From positions 1,869,277 through 1,933,276 of the forward strand of contig MU271143.1 of the NCBI GenBank assembly GCA_021432605.1: DNA of 64,000 bases, in the 5' to 3' direction. Position numbers and translations under genes: made by a program. Source of the stretch: Coniochaeta sp. PMI_546 (lineage: Eukaryota > Ascomycota > Sordariomycetes > Coniochaetales > Coniochaetaceae). The notes under the pieces were generated by a model. That model ran no database searches. It was not told where the DNA came from and worked only from the letters and a program-made list of their open reading frames with translations. Positions 12,329 through 24,777 of this stretch are shown one piece after another (within the stretch, counting starts at the first letter, position 1; the number at the start of each line of letters is the position of its first letter).

Positions 12329-13283
12329 GGTTCGAATGCGCGCGGGTGTAGCTGAGGTGTACAGCCGTGATGGTTTAGTCGTGAGGGATTAGTAGACTTG
12401 ATCGAGGCTGTCAAGTGCGCTATAAAGCTTTTTGCTGTTGGTTGGTTGGTGTAGGCGATGATAGGTTCTCTTTCGACTGTCCCTTTGGGTAAAATGACGT
12501 TGTTTCTCAAAGGTATGCAACCCGCACGTTTCGGCCGATACAAACGGGTCGGAAGCTGGTCTACAATCAGAAAGTCGGATGAGGTCGAGCTTGAGAATGA
12601 GCACAAGCAATCTCCCTTAGGTTGCGAATCGGAAATCGGTTGATGTTTTGCGTGGTCGAATGGATATTTGGGGCGGGGGGGTTATGGTCGAGTTGTCATG
12701 GAGGGGGGAAGGGAAATAGGAAAGTGAGTCTCGCAGCAGATGTTGTTTTGGTTCCAGGTGGACCGCAGTGCAAAAGAGCTCCCCAGAAAGGCAGCCCCAG
12801 GCCATTGCTGAAATTGCGGTTTTGGGCGCCTCGTCTCGCTTAACCTGAGGAACCAAGTTGCCGCCTGAGCGGTGACAACGATTGTTAGCGCATCGTACAC
12901 CTGTAAAAGGAGGGGCACTCGAAACAGCTTCGAACCAGCTGGCAGCCTAACAAGCGGGCACTTTGTCAATCGCGTCACATCATCATCGTTCAGCTCTTGA
13001 TTACACCATGTTTTTTCATTTTAACACCCGACGTTGGTTTTTTTTCTCACCTTTAAATGCCCGTCTCCAAGCATTGGGTCAATGTCCGTTTGATAGTAGT
13101 TGAGTAGATCAATCATGTGCAATATATAGGCAAGTGCAGACAAATCAAGGCAAGTCATCAACCATCTGATATATGAGGATCATCCACACCTTGTCTCCTA
13201 CTCGATCAAGAAAATTCACAACCTGGAAAGACATCACGGCTCTACTATACCCGTATCAACGATGTACGGGCCTCGTTCTCATC
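12329..13283. other. Intergenic region upstream of PP2A
   Basis: About 950 bases lie between the PP2A start codon and the EXO84 stop codon; both genes are on the minus strand. The stretch must contain the PP2A promoter and the EXO84 3' UTR. No coding sequence is recognisable. A G-rich run near 12670-12710 (C-rich on the transcribed strand) is the only compositional oddity. Confidence 0.55.
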
Positions 13284-15457
13284 CTACGACAGCCCCAACC
13301 CAACGAGAGCGGCTTTGTTCGATACCCCATTACTCTCAGAAGCCTTGGCCTTGACCTTCTGCCCAACAAGGTTCCTGAAGTCCAGTCCGACCTCGGACAG
13401 CATCTTGGAATGCTCTTTTGCCCTGTCCATGCACAGCCTCCATACCTCACCCTCTTCCTCGGTGCTGCTGAGCTGCCGTGCCAGGATGACGTTGAACGCC
13501 TCGACCTCCTCCTTGGCCCACTTGACGCACGCACTCATCATGGGCGGCGGGAAGCAACTCTGGAAACAGCTCACGGTGTTGCGGATGATGGTAAAGTAGA
13601 CGAAGGACAGCTCCCAGATGTACAAGTGGAGGTCTCCTTGGAAAATGCATTGCCTGCCATGTCTCATCAGAAACGCGATATCTCGAACAATGGTGAGATG
13701 ATGTCGATAAGCAACTTACCTCGAACGCTTCTGGATGATGCTACTACGAGCCTCCAAATACGCCTCCCTGGCCCTGTCTTCAAAGCCGAGCCTCGTAAGC
13801 CAAGAGACATTTCGCCTCGTCTTTCCCTGCTCATTGTGCGTGTCTATGAGATCGCGAGTGACAAGTGCCGCCAGTCTGGTGCAGCGCTCATCGACCTTGA
13901 AGGATATAAAGTCCTGCGCAATGGCGTTGCTCTTGAGCCCGAATGCGAGGCTCTTCATCGATTCGATCCGCGCAACGGCTGGTTCAATCTGCTGGAGTGC
14001 GATGTCAATGTCCAGCTCGTCCATCTGGCTTTCGACCCATCGCAGATTCTGCTGCTTCCCATCGACCTCGATCAGCATGTCCTTGATGTCGGACAGCGTC
14101 TCCAGTAGCTCCGTCTTCTGCAACAGACCCGGGTCACGGGACGCGAAGTAGTTGATCGTCTCTTTGGCTTTGTTGTTGGCCTCGCGTTCCGCCTGCATGG
14201 TCCTCCGTAGCTCCTCTACTGTTTTTCGTATATTTAACAGCAGCGTCGCCTTCTCCGGGTCGTCGAGTTTCTCGGTCCGGTAGATGAAGGATTCTTGCCC
14301 GCCGCCTCTGACCATGATCGCGTCAGAGAGTTTGTTCCTTCCGCCCGAGATCTCACTTGTTCCCGTTCCGGCCATGTCGACTACCTCGACATCCAACAGG
14401 TGCCAGCACCGGTCTGCAACCAGTTTCGACATGGGCGCACGAGAGTCGGTGTTGTTTCCTTCCGGTCTGCGCTTTTTGCGCGAGGCGATCAGGAGATGGT
14501 CGTTCAGCAGGATGATCTGCATCGTACGCCGAGACTTGTAAGTAGCATTGTCCAGCTCGATCCACGGGCCAGCATCTTGAATCAGATGTCGTCCAGGAGC
14601 ATTTGGAAGAAACTTCTGAGAACCCTCCACCGTCTTGTGCAGGGCCTGCATCTGCGAATTCCACAGAGCTGTCCGGTCTGCCACGGAACTTCGCTTGTCC
14701 CTCTTGCTGAGACCCATGGAGAACTCTCCGCCGAAAGTCGCCGCATCGGCATTGTTGTTACTAACGGAGCGGAGCGCAGTGGTATTCGTCTTGAGTTCCG
14801 ACATGAGGTTTCTCAGCGCTCTCATTTCGCCCTTGAGCTTCTCCGCCTCCTTGCTGATCTTGATGAACTGCGTCCGGTTCTGGTAGACATTCTGCTGTAG
14901 ATCCGTGGCGGCGCGGGCTTTTAGCTTCCGTAGCGCGTCTTCGTAGTCCCTTATCTCGTCCTCCGTCGCGTCGCTTAGTGTATTGGCTACATATTGGTCC
15001 GGCACGAGTTTCGGGTCTCGCAACGCCTTGATATCGACAACAGGAGCATTTCCACCTCCTCTCGATGGAGGCGCGATCCTCCTGTCTCTGCCTGCATCAT
15101 ACTTGTCGAGGTTGGGTAGGGAGGGGATAGGCGGAGCTGTAGGGTCGAAGCCTTCAGGGAGATTGTTGAATCGGGTTGAATAACGTCTTTTGACCAGATC
15201 AGAGGTCTAAGTAGTGTTAGTGCTATCAGGACGGCTGAATTTCAACGGTGTTCACTCGCCTTCTCGCTCACAGGGAGCGGCCGGGCTCTGGGAGGCGGCG
15301 TGACATTAGGAGCAGCTGTCCTGGGAATGCTCGGGCCTCGAGCAGGAACTTCGCCTTGAGGTATTGGACTCGAGATTTGTCTTGGTGCACTGATTGTGGG
15401 CCGGCCTTTCCGCTTCGGCCCACTGCGCAGTGAGATTCTGCTTCTATCTTCGGACAT
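13284..15457 (-). CDS. EXO84: Exocyst complex component EXO84
   Basis: Three exons: 15457 down to 15260 (or 15272), 15206-13720 and 13653-13284, giving about 684 residues. The N-terminus is Pro/Arg/Ser-rich and low-complexity, with the fungal EXO84 block SDLVKRRYSTRFNNLPEGFD. A coiled-coil segment follows (about residues 150-215). Next is a PH-like domain containing IILLNDHLLIASRKKR and DRCWHLLDVEVVDM, and then a helical C-terminal region. EXO84 is one of the eight exocyst subunits that tether secretory vesicles to the plasma membrane at the hyphal tip. The first intron is ambiguous. A GT donor at 15271 and a GC donor at 15259 (AAG/GCGAGT) both keep frame. The GC option gives VSEKTSDLVK, which resembles relatives better from memory. 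The second intron is 66 nt. The ATG at 15457 is the first in frame. Confidence 0.93.
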
Positions 15458-15887
15458 GGCGTCCGCTTGCGTCTCCAGATGAACCGGTCGGTGTTGGACA
15501 ATAGTGTCGGTGGTGGTATGTTTGAGGTTGGTGGATTCCGGGGTCAGGTACGTACAATAGCTTGGCTCTCCTGTTAAGCCTCATGGCCCGAGCGCCAGCA
15601 GGTAGATCTGTCAATTGAATGTCACCGCAATTGCTTCAAATTCCTCTTCATACATACATCATGTACACGTCAGAGCAAGATCGTCAATGTCCTTATTGGA
15701 TTCCACCAAGGGGCTGTTCGATTTTGTTGAGGATGTCCGTAGTGGTGATTATGCTTCTATGTCTACGCCTTTAACCAAATCGCTGAGCCCAGAAGAGTAG
15801 AATACTCACCAACGCCGCCTATGCCTTCCAACTCCTCCATAGTATCATATAGTATCATATTATACAACAAGATGGCACTCTGGTCCA
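15458..15887. other. Intergenic region with a short tandem repeat
   Basis: This 430-base gap lies between the EXO84 start and the MIX23 stop. It holds a perfect 10-bp tandem duplication (AGTATCATAT twice, 15841-15860) in an AT-rich patch 28 bases downstream of the MIX23 stop codon, probably within its 3' UTR. No coding sequence is seen. Confidence 0.6.
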
Positions 15888-16560
15888 TTATGGCCTAGGT
15901 CTTTTATCCCGAGCCTTGCTATCCCTCCTCCACGCGGCAATAGCCTGTTCCCAGTCCGTGAGCGGCTCCTCGCACCTTTCCCTTATAACTTCCCACGTCC
16001 TATGCCTCACAATGTTCTCGACCCCCATCTCGAGCCGTATTACACTAGCCAACCGCTCCGTCCGTGGCTCGCTGGGAAAGAACCGTCCCGAGTATGGATC
16101 TAACCGCTCGTCCACGACCCTCTCCCTGTTGCGCATCCGCTCCGCCTCCTGCAGTGCCGCCTCCGGGTCGTCCGGGTCGGGACTCGTGGCCACCCCGCTG
16201 CAGTAGTTCAACACGTCCGTCCTCACCTGCCACGACGGGAACAGCACCTTGTCCTTGAAGGACCGGCATGCTTCTGGCTCGATCTGCCGTGACATCGGCT
16301 GTGGTGCGCGCTGCGAGGTAGACGAAGGGTCGAAGCCGTGTTTGGCTGGTGTGGCGAGGGCGTTGAGATTCTGCGTTATCGAGTCATCGATCGAGCTGCG
16401 TGATATGCGCAAGAAGTCTGTTTGTGACCCGGGTTAGCTACGGCTAGCTTCCACGGAGTCGCATTAACCGGAGCGATCTATGCGTCAACGCACCTCTAAG
16501 CTGTGTTGTAGAAAAACAGAACTGCGGCGTAAGGTTTGGGTGGACTGATGGCTCTGCCAT
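15888..16560 (-). CDS. MIX23-like mitochondrial intermembrane space protein (Cid2 family)
   Basis: Two exons, 16560-16494 and 16417-15888, with a 76-nt intron, give 198 residues. The ATG at 16560 is used because the longer open frame begins at GTG. The core matches the MIX23/CCDC58 (caffeine-induced death protein 2) family. It has FLRISRSSIDDSI at residues 24-36, a cysteine pair C73 and C95 around SFKDKVLFPSWQVRTDVLNY, an RERVVDERLDPYS segment, and a C-terminal WEVIRERC ending at C171. The family is imported into the mitochondrial intermembrane space by the Mia40 disulfide relay and influences protein import. No cleavable presequence is visible, as expected for that route. C15 is a further cysteine near the N-terminus. 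The charged tail after residue 175 looks variable. Confidence 0.85.
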
Positions 16561-17326
16561 GACTAGTGTACGCCTACTTCGATCCGGAGCTGGAGGAGAG
16601 GAGGTGTGCTGAAGGGGAGCTTCGGTGGCGTCTGCGACTGACGCCTTCCTGCCCGACCAGAATAGTCCTGCCACGTTGAAAACTGGTAGGTGGTAGGTTT
16701 GGACTCTTGAAGCTGCAAGGTGAAAGGTAGCAGTTAACTATCTTCGTACATCCGTTGCTGCCGATAAGAGAGGTGAGTGGTGTGCCCTCAAGTCAAGAGC
16801 ATCGTCATCAGTTACAGCACTGTGGACTAAGATCAAGGTTTGCCAGCTGTGAGGCGTCGTCCTGGGCTGATTCAGCAGCTGGCAGGAAAGACGGACATTT
16901 AACCGCCCTCATGCAGCAGACAAGAATGGAACATCCGATCTTGAGCTATGTTAGACGTTTTCTCCAACCATCTGCACTTGTCTTGATCAACAAACTTGGT
17001 GGATTTTCTGTCCTCTTGAAGTCCGTGATCTTTATTTTACCCCGGCATACTTGGCTATCAGTCGGGTTCATGAACGCTCTGCCATCTACGCTTAGCTGTC
17101 GCAATCCCCTGCCTTCCTCATCATGTCTGTTGACGCCTCGCAGCACGCAAATGCAAACCGTTCCGTCTGAAAAAGGAACCTACGTCTACCGTCCAAAGAA
17201 CTCCGTCAGGAATACTACAGAAGGCCTCCCAAACAGCTTGTATATCCCTCCTTTCTCGTATTTCGGGACCTTCTCCATCTTCTCTCAACCTGCATAGTTA
17301 TTCTCCCGAGAAGCGCCCTCAGTTCC
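16561..17326. other. Intergenic region upstream of MIX23
   Basis: These 766 bases separate the MIX23 start from the dehydrogenase stop and should hold the MIX23 promoter and the dehydrogenase 3' UTR. A 180-codon open frame on the plus strand (16755-17297) starts at TTG, has no domain and is not called. Confidence 0.55.
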
Positions 17327-18730
17327 CTAACCCAAGTGCTTCTGCTCGGGAACAATGCTACGCAGCTTGCCCTCCGTGAGGGCCTTGCGAACGTTGGAAA
17401 TCGTCCACTCCTCCATCTTGGCCTGGGTCTCCACAGTCCAGGTACCCATGTGCGGAACCAGAAGGACGCGCGGGTTGTCGATCAGGCCGGGATGCACTTT
17501 GGGCTCTTCCTCGTAGACGTCGAGACCCGCCGAGTACACGTGTCCCGAGTCAAGTGCCTCGACGAGGGCCGCCTCGTCCATCACTGCGCCACGAGCCGTG
17601 TTGACGATCACGACACCCTTCTTCATCTTGCTGAATTGTTCGCGGGCAATGGTGCGGCGCGTATGGTCCTATGGAGAATTGTCAGGCAACCATTCATTCG
17701 AAGACTGGTGGAGCAGACAGAGTGACGGCCGGCGTTGTGAAAGGGAGACTCACGTTCAACGGCAGGTTCAAGCTCAAAACATCGCTCTCGCGAAGCAAGG
17801 TGTCGAAGTCGACATACTCTGCGCCAATCTCCTTCTCGACGGTCTCATCCAGCCTGGTGCGATTGTAATACTTGATCTCCATACCGAATGCAAGTGCCTT
17901 CTTCGCGAAGTTGCGACCGATGCCGCCCATGCCCAGGATACCGAGCACCTTGCCCTGGGGATCATGTCCCAGGGCCGGCAGGGTCTTCCCTCTCCAGTGT
18001 CCGGCGCGCAGGCTCGCCATACTAGCTGCGAGGTTCCGCAACGCGCCTAACATGAGGAAAATTCCGATATCGGCTGTGGCATCGTCGACCGCGGTTGGTG
18101 TGTTCGACACGCGGATTTCACGCTGGGTACAGGCTGGGATGTCAACCTGGTCGTAGCCCGCACCGTTGTGGCAGATATAGCGCAACGACTGCGGCAGGGC
18201 GGACAACATCTCCTCGTCCACCTTGCCTGTTATGTCGAAGGATTCAAAGGTGCGGTATGCCACGGTGCAGCCGTCGAAGGCTCCCGATCTAGCTTCCTCG
18301 AGGAACGAAGCCCGGTCTCTTGACTTTGGTTCAACGATGTCGGCCAGTTTGCCAATCTCCGCCCATGCATCTCCGGCGCTGTCCGGAGTGTTAGTCTCTA
18401 GTAAAGTCTACCTCCTGTGGAAGAGAGATGCTGTAGGCATGGAACGATGGCCAGCCTCGGGACGTCAAACTTGGGGCTAGGTATGGTGGTAGATGGAGTT
18501 GGATTGGACATGAGAAGGCAAGCCAACGAGATGTCGTGACCGCCAACCCTCAGCTGAATGAAAAGGAAATGGACACCTTCCCGCCCTTCCACAGCCCAAG
18601 GCATGATATGGATACGGAGACACACTTACTGCTCAATGACACCAAGCTGCAAAACTTTTGGGCGAGTTCCGTTGGTAGTTCCATTGGTGGCCGAGTAACC
18701 GTTGGCAGTGCCGTTATGTTGGCCAGCCAT
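17327..18730 (-). CDS. D-2-hydroxyacid dehydrogenase, glyoxylate/hydroxypyruvate reductase-like
   Basis: Three exons (18730-18630, 18378-17754, 17668-17327) give 355 residues. The NAD(P)-binding Rossmann motif GMGGIG is at 183-188. The catalytic set of the family is present: R268 (VNTARGAVMDE), E297 (YEEEP) and H315 (VPHMGTWT). The N-terminal 25 residues are Asn/Gly/Thr-rich. The closest match I recognise is the fungal glyoxylate reductase/2-hydroxyacid dehydrogenase group, which reduces 2-oxoacids such as glyoxylate, hydroxypyruvate or branched-chain oxoacids to D-hydroxyacids with NAD(P)H. The true substrate cannot be read from sequence. No mitochondrial presequence is evident, so a cytosolic location is likely. 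The first intron (251 nt) is longer than the window average; the second is 85 nt. Phases close exactly across all junctions. Confidence 0.9.
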
Positions 18731-21525
18731 TGTGAGTGTATCAGCTCGAGACAGTGTGTTGACTTTCGGTGATATGAGTATGTCGGGTTTCAGAGAGCTG
18801 ATATCTGTCAGCGCAGAATGAGCAGGAGCTTCCAAGGACTGGATATATTATAGGAAGCTCCTGCTGAGTGAATACGGCCAGGTCGATGATTCTGGAGTGA
18901 AGTGACGACGAGTAAGGGTCCAGCTGGGAGACGAGCGATGACGCGCAGCTGCAAGGTACCCGAAAAGGATCAAGACTTTGATGGACTGAACTTGGCTCAA
19001 CCCCACGGATGCGTCAGAATGAATCTGCGAGTCAACCTGATTTGGGAAAGGGTGCTCGTGTCCTGTCAAGAGGCCTATCTGGATTTCAAGCGCGCTGACG
19101 CCTTAGGCAGGCAGTCTTCCAGATATCTGGAGGGAGTGGGATGCGGGATGTTATCGACCGTGTCCTGCGAATCGCGGGGTAGTGCTTCAGACTCTTGCTT
19201 AGGGGGCGGAGGTATCGAGGAGTCAACCTGGGAAGATAGCGGTAATGGTGGGGAAAGGCGCCCAAGAAGCTGGTTCCGTCCCGTACGCTAGACGCCCGCC
19301 GGGTTTGTGGTGTGGCAGCTACGGTAAGGTAAGGTAGGTATTTGGGTCCCTGTTTTGAATCAATTTGCGTGGGGGCCCTGGGTCATAACACAAGGTTTGG
19401 TGGAGATGCCGGGCTCTGAAGAGACAAATCTAAGACAACCACAGAAAATGTGAGTTGGAACCCCGCGCCGAGTCCGGGCTCGGTGGTGGGATTGGAGTGA
19501 TTGCGTCTTCCGGCGAAGCAATTTAAACAGCGGCCGAACACGGTGATGGGCTGTTGTAATTTGCCGGCTGTCACGTCCGTCGTCTACGAATCACGGCCTT
19601 TTTGCCGCGAACAGCAAAATGCGACACAAATGGCGACAGCACGACGGCCAGAGATCAAGAACATGAGATAGCAAAGGAAAACACTTTTCTTCCGGCCTTG
19701 AATGAGCGGGATAAGCGACGTTTATAATTTTGAAGGCTAGGAATGATCCTTACCTGACCCAGTCGATGGTCGACCCAAATCTAGAGGAACACCATGCAGG
19801 CTGGTGTTTAAAAGGAAAGGGTCCGAGCCTCCCAATACATCCAAGTATTTGAGTCAGGGAGAGGATAACTGCTGGACCTAGAAGTCAAGGGCTCGTAATT
19901 GGCCTGACAGCTCCGATCGACTGAAAGGTGTCCGAGATACACAGAAATCTCGTCCAGTGACAAACCAAAGATAACAGAAGCGTCCAGGATCCGAACGAAA
20001 ATGCCAGATAACGCAAGGAACTGGCGATACTTTGTATGCGGACAGGCGGTCAACGCAGTGCTGCAGACCCGGTTGCGGATGTGAACAGATATAATCATCT
20101 CCCTGGAAGTAATTTTGTCCTCGGAGTGAGGTGGTACCGCGACCGGTGGCTCTGACTTGTATACGGTCGGATATGGCTAGCCCTCAACGTTCCGTCCTGG
20201 ATGTGCTGGCAAACATGGAGTCGGCGAGAGGACCAGCATTGCGCATCCATCCATACGTCAGTCAGCTTTCATCATCTTGAAGCCAGTGCATGCAGATTAG
20301 AAGCACACTGCGTTGTAGGAGACGCGGAGTCTGGGGTATAAAATGTGACATGTCGACTTGGAGCGGCAAGTTTTGTGAAGAGCCGTCATCGGCATCGTCC
20401 ACTGGGCCGGTATCAAAAGCCCGGGTCCCTTCCCGACTACCACCCCAGGTTGCCATTTTCCCCGGCAAAGAAGGGGCCAAACCCTCAACCAAGCGAACAT
20501 CATCTTTCTCTTTCTTTAGCCGGCCGATCACCCAGATCTCGATTCCGTCATCACGTCATTCGGCCTCTCTGTTGGCCGTCGCATTGCGCGCCCTTGATGC
20601 GATACCGCTGGGTGACGATGCAGATCGCGCCGATGGACGAAGACAGAACATAAAATTGATCTCGGTGGGAGCTGGCCCGAGAGCTAACTGCACACCATGG
20701 GTCTCACGACAGATCAGGAAACGCCACATGGCATATGACGCTTTCAACTATTCATTAGGCTGGTAGAGTGCCTAGTAAATTATCTATGCACAACTCTTCT
20801 ATGACAGGCGGAATTAGATATAGACAGCGAGATAGTATTTGCTCAGCGCGCTGTCAAGCCGTCTGGGAACGCACGGAGACCTTTATGTCCAAGGAGCCAG
20901 TGACTCCCTCGTGGTCTTCCCACAGACCTTAATCTTCCATGTGCGTAACCAGCAATCCCACCGGTTCCTTTTGTCCTTCACCTCCTCACTAAAACCCACC
21001 AAATCCTCCTCCTCCTCCCAAGGTTTCGTGGTAACAATGTTGTACAAGCCTGCCATCGCCGGCTCCAACTAGCGAGACAGGGCCACCTCGCTGCTGGGGT
21101 CCTGAACCCTGGCAGCTCGAAAGAGGCCACCCTGAAATCGAAAATCCGCGACGCTCATCCGAAAATGCAGAACCCCCAATTTTATAAGCCGCCTTTGCCC
21201 TATGCACCAATTTGCAGGTCGTTGTAACGACAAAGCAACCCCCGTCAAAAAATGTCGTGATGGTCTCGAGAGACACTATGTTTCGGCCGTGATGATAACG
21301 AGGAAAAAGCGCAAAGAAAGAAACGAAGGTAGACTAAAATCAAGAAGAGAGACTAGGGGTGATACTGTTACAGACGAATGTGTGAGGTCTCTCACGAAAC
21401 GCTCATCAGTGTGGTGAGTCGAAATTTCGAGTCTCGAGTCAAGGTGTGGGGCTTGCTTGAGCGGTCTCAGTGATAGCAGGGCGACCATCGTGGCACAACC
21501 CCCCACGTCTGCCGCGGAGGGCTGT
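18731..21525. other. Intergenic region, no supported gene
   Basis: This is 2.8 kb between the dehydrogenase start and the transcription factor stop, both on the minus strand. Short frames are present, but none carries a domain or a splice-consistent extension. A TATAAA sits at 20337-20342 on the plus strand, but no credible coding sequence follows it. A short GGTAA-type tandem stretch is at about 19322-19340. I see no transposon. Confidence 0.55.
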
Positions 21526-24500
21526 TCAGACTCTCCTCACGTTACTGCCTGGCCGGACATATGCCCGGTACGCAAGATCTGCAAATCGACGTACGACATT
21601 CGTGGTACCTGTCTTGGCAGCTTCATCCTGGATGAACCTTGTCGCCACAGCCAATTTGCTGCGAGGGTCCATCTCGTCAAGATGCGCTGGCGCTGTCTGC
21701 TCATTGAGGGCCGCGTTGAACTGCATTGTGTACTCGCGCAGCACAGCCATGCTGTAGAGGACGTCTCTGTTCTCGCGTCCGTCAAGGACAGAACGAATTT
21801 GACCGAGGCACCGCTCTCTGGCCGAAGTGTGTGCCAGGGATGATGAGGAGTGAGCCTGCAGAAGGTATTCGGCGAGGCGATACCAGAACTCAAGCTCATT
21901 TGCCCGGATCTGGTTCGCTTCGTTCACTGCTGATGGAGGAGGAGGAGGGACAAGCGGGTTGGACGGCAGAGTATCTCCGGCCAGGAGAGTCTCGAAGACT
22001 TGAAGACGGCAACGGACCTCTGTAGGGTCGTCCTCCGGAGGTATAGAGACAGATGGTGGGCGGGCCGGACTACCATATGCGGCCGCGTACGGAAGCCTGG
22101 CCAGGTCCCAAAGGACGCAAGTCTCCAGATGGCCCGGGTACACCATATCAGCAGGGTCGGTTGTCTTGACGTCGCGAACAGTATGGAGGAAGGATGCAAA
22201 ACTGTCCAAAACACGCTTGTTGAGGCGCAATATACTCAAAGGATTCTTCACACCAGGTTGACTGTCGCTCTTGAAGTCATACCATTGGGTCTCGAAGAAG
22301 AGGTTAAGACCAGGTACGTAGATCTCGTAATATAATCTGATGATTTCGTCCACGATTTGTTCACTTGGTGGGGAGCTCAGTCCTTGGGGTGCCGCACCAC
22401 CTATGGCGATGAGATCATCGACTTTCATCTTCTTTGCTGGTTAAACCCGTGTGAGCGAGGTGGTCTCCTGCCCGCCCAAAGTGGGAAGTAGGATGCGAGA
22501 AGTTCGCCTGGGGTCAGGGAAAAGAAGTGTTCCACCCACCTCTGGGTCTGGGAGGATGCTGCTGTTGCTGCTGCTCTCCGGTATTCGTCCTCTCAACCTC
22601 TGGATTTGCCCGGGAAAACGGGGTCGAAGATGATTCAGAGACCCGGGAAAGAACAGCTTGTTCACCTGAGCGGAACGAGGCGTCTATAATTCGGAGCTGT
22701 GCATCGACACCAGGAGATGCGGTCTCGATAGGTCTTGGTGCAGTGTCTGCAGCTCGAGCCACCGGATCGTAGCCTCTTGGAGTAGAATCGAAAACTCGCA
22801 ATGCCGGATCAATTGAACCAGGGTAAGCGGATGGCGGCAACGAATCGACGGTCGGAGGGTAAGTGCTCGGCACAACGGCGGCTTGAAAAGGAACAGGTGA
22901 TGCAGCAGTAGCAGCCGGCGGTGAGACAAGCGACGGAGTCCCAGGAGGTGGGGTATTATTAGTCGATAAAGGTGCAGGTTGAATGCGCACCGGAGCTGGT
23001 GGGTTTGCTTGAGTCGTCGGTTGTGACTTGAAAATCGGATCGTAGCCCAAGCACTCTCGTTTGGATTTCTTGCAATTGTTGCAGGTTGGATGGGCCTCGT
23101 CGCACTAAACAAGAGGGACGTTGTTAGATTATCGAGTACGTAAGCTGCCACTAGCTTAATTCGGAAATAGTAGAGCATTAAGACGATCATGAGGTAGAAA
23201 TAACAACAGCCAGATAACGTGGCAAGGAAGCAGATCAATCAATCCCAGCCTGGAATTGGACCAGGAATTGTACAAAGTCACCAGGAAGGTTGCCTTGCTC
23301 TGGACGTGGTCGAGACACTTCCACGTCAACAGCACTCATTGACTAGTCTGGGTGGAAACGGGGCCTCGGGGGTCGCCTTTGCTGTCAGGTAGGTCGCATC
23401 AAAGTCAGGCGAATGCAAGCGAAAAATCCCCAGAAGACTGGAAGCGAGCGCTTGCTTGGATGAGATGTCGGCGCAATCTTTTTCTGCCCCAAAGCAAACT
23501 TTCGGGTAGTTTCTCGTCCCAGCCCCTGTGTTCCTCGCTTGTGCCTCCTCTTTCTGTCTTTGGGCCCTTGCATTGAGCAGGCGGACGGCATGGACTTTGC
23601 AGTCAAAGCGATGCAAAAAACAAACTGGAAGATAATGGCCAGAAAGCCGGAACGTAGCATCAAACCGAAGCAGTAGAAGGGCCGGCAGAGGGGAAAAAAA
23701 AACAATCAAAAAAAGGAAAATTACGCACCTTTATCCTGCGCTTCCGACACGTCAAGCAGCCGGTCTTGGTCCTGCGCTTGATTTCCTGCCCAGACCACAG
23801 TTTCTATGGTCAGCAGAATATCTTTTAGAAACAATGCTTGGTAAATAAAGAGGGTTCGGGATTGGTACCTTTTTCTGCCTGTTTGCCAGGATGATTCGCG
23901 GGTCGATCTCAGGCATGATGGCATATCTCACGCCGTTCGAGTCGACCTGCATCCCGTACGGGTTGTGCGGCAACGCGTTGGAGTAGTAGCCTATGCCAAC
24001 CGGTCCAGGGGCCATACCGCCCTGAGCGGGCATGCCCATCTGTCCTCCCATCGGTCCTGTCATGGGTTGACCCATCGGTGCTCCTATTGTGTACCCCTGT
24101 GAATGTGAATGTGGTGGTTGCTGTTGCTGTTGTTGCTGCTGATGGTCGAACGTCCGCATACTTGGTAGAGCCATGGAGCTATTCATGGAAGCAGGACTCG
24201 CTCGGTAAGGGTCATGTGGTTGGGGGATTTGGGTCGGATAGGCATACTGGGCGCCTGCGTGCATGCTCGGAGACGTTTGGTAGGAGGCCGAGTTGGAGTA
24301 CGTGGTCTGTCCCTGCCGAGGGTGGCCGGCCTGAGGAAGCTGAGAACCGGACATTGGCGGCGAAAGGGACAGCGGCGCGTCGCCGCTGTTGCGCGTCCCG
24401 TTCTGACCGCCGTGACTGCTATCAAGTTTTGCAACCGAGACCTCCGTGGAGTGAGGTGAAGGTATCGAAGCAGGCACAGTAGCCTCCGCGTGACCAGTCA

Positions 24501-24777
24501 CTCTTGCTTCGCTTATGCCGCTGCTGGTCGTCGAGCCGTGCTTGTTGTCGCTGGTGTTCTCGTTGCTGTGGGTGGGATTGACGAGGTCGTTGCTGATCCT
24601 TGACTGTACACGCGACGCGACTACAGCTGACGGCGGTGTCCGGTCGCCGTTCAGTTGAGTTTGAGGCTGAGGCTGCGGTTGCGGTTCTTGTTGGGTATGG
24701 TGGATGTCTGGCTGCAGCTTCTCCAGACGGACCTCAGGCGGCGGTTGAGACTGGATCGACTCCGACGATTGAGCCAT
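21526..24777 (-). CDS. Zn2Cys6 transcription factor with glutamine-rich N-terminus
   Basis: Four exons (24777-23869, 23785-23729, 23104-22540, 22436-21526) give 813 residues. The first 300 residues are low-complexity and rich in Gln, Pro, Ser and Gly, with an eight-Gln run and a Met/Gly/Pro-rich segment. A conserved lead-in (MPEIDPRIILANRQKK) precedes a perfect binuclear zinc cluster. Its cysteines are 313, 316, 323, 330, 333 and 340, with C-X2-C-X6-C-X6-C-X2-C-X6-C spacing. A Pro-rich linker ending in poly-Gln follows, then a helical C-terminal region of about 300 residues. The layout, with the cluster well inside the protein, resembles the hyphal branching regulator EBR1 of Fusarium; that is memory, not a search. 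It should act in the nucleus as a DNA-binding regulator. The 57-nt second exon carries the first two cysteines and is followed by a 624-nt intron, far longer than the other introns here. Confidence 0.9.

Noticed and set aside
13173-14900. Open frames antisense to EXO84
   Set aside because: They mirror the real coding frame on the other strand and have no independent support.
16755-17297. 180-codon plus-strand frame
   Set aside because: It starts at TTG, has no recognisable features, and lies in the promoter/3' UTR interval of flanking genes.
20290-20766. TATAAA followed by a 158-codon frame on the plus strand
   Set aside because: The frame begins upstream of the TATA, overlaps competing frames and has no domain. 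The TATA alone is not enough to call a gene.
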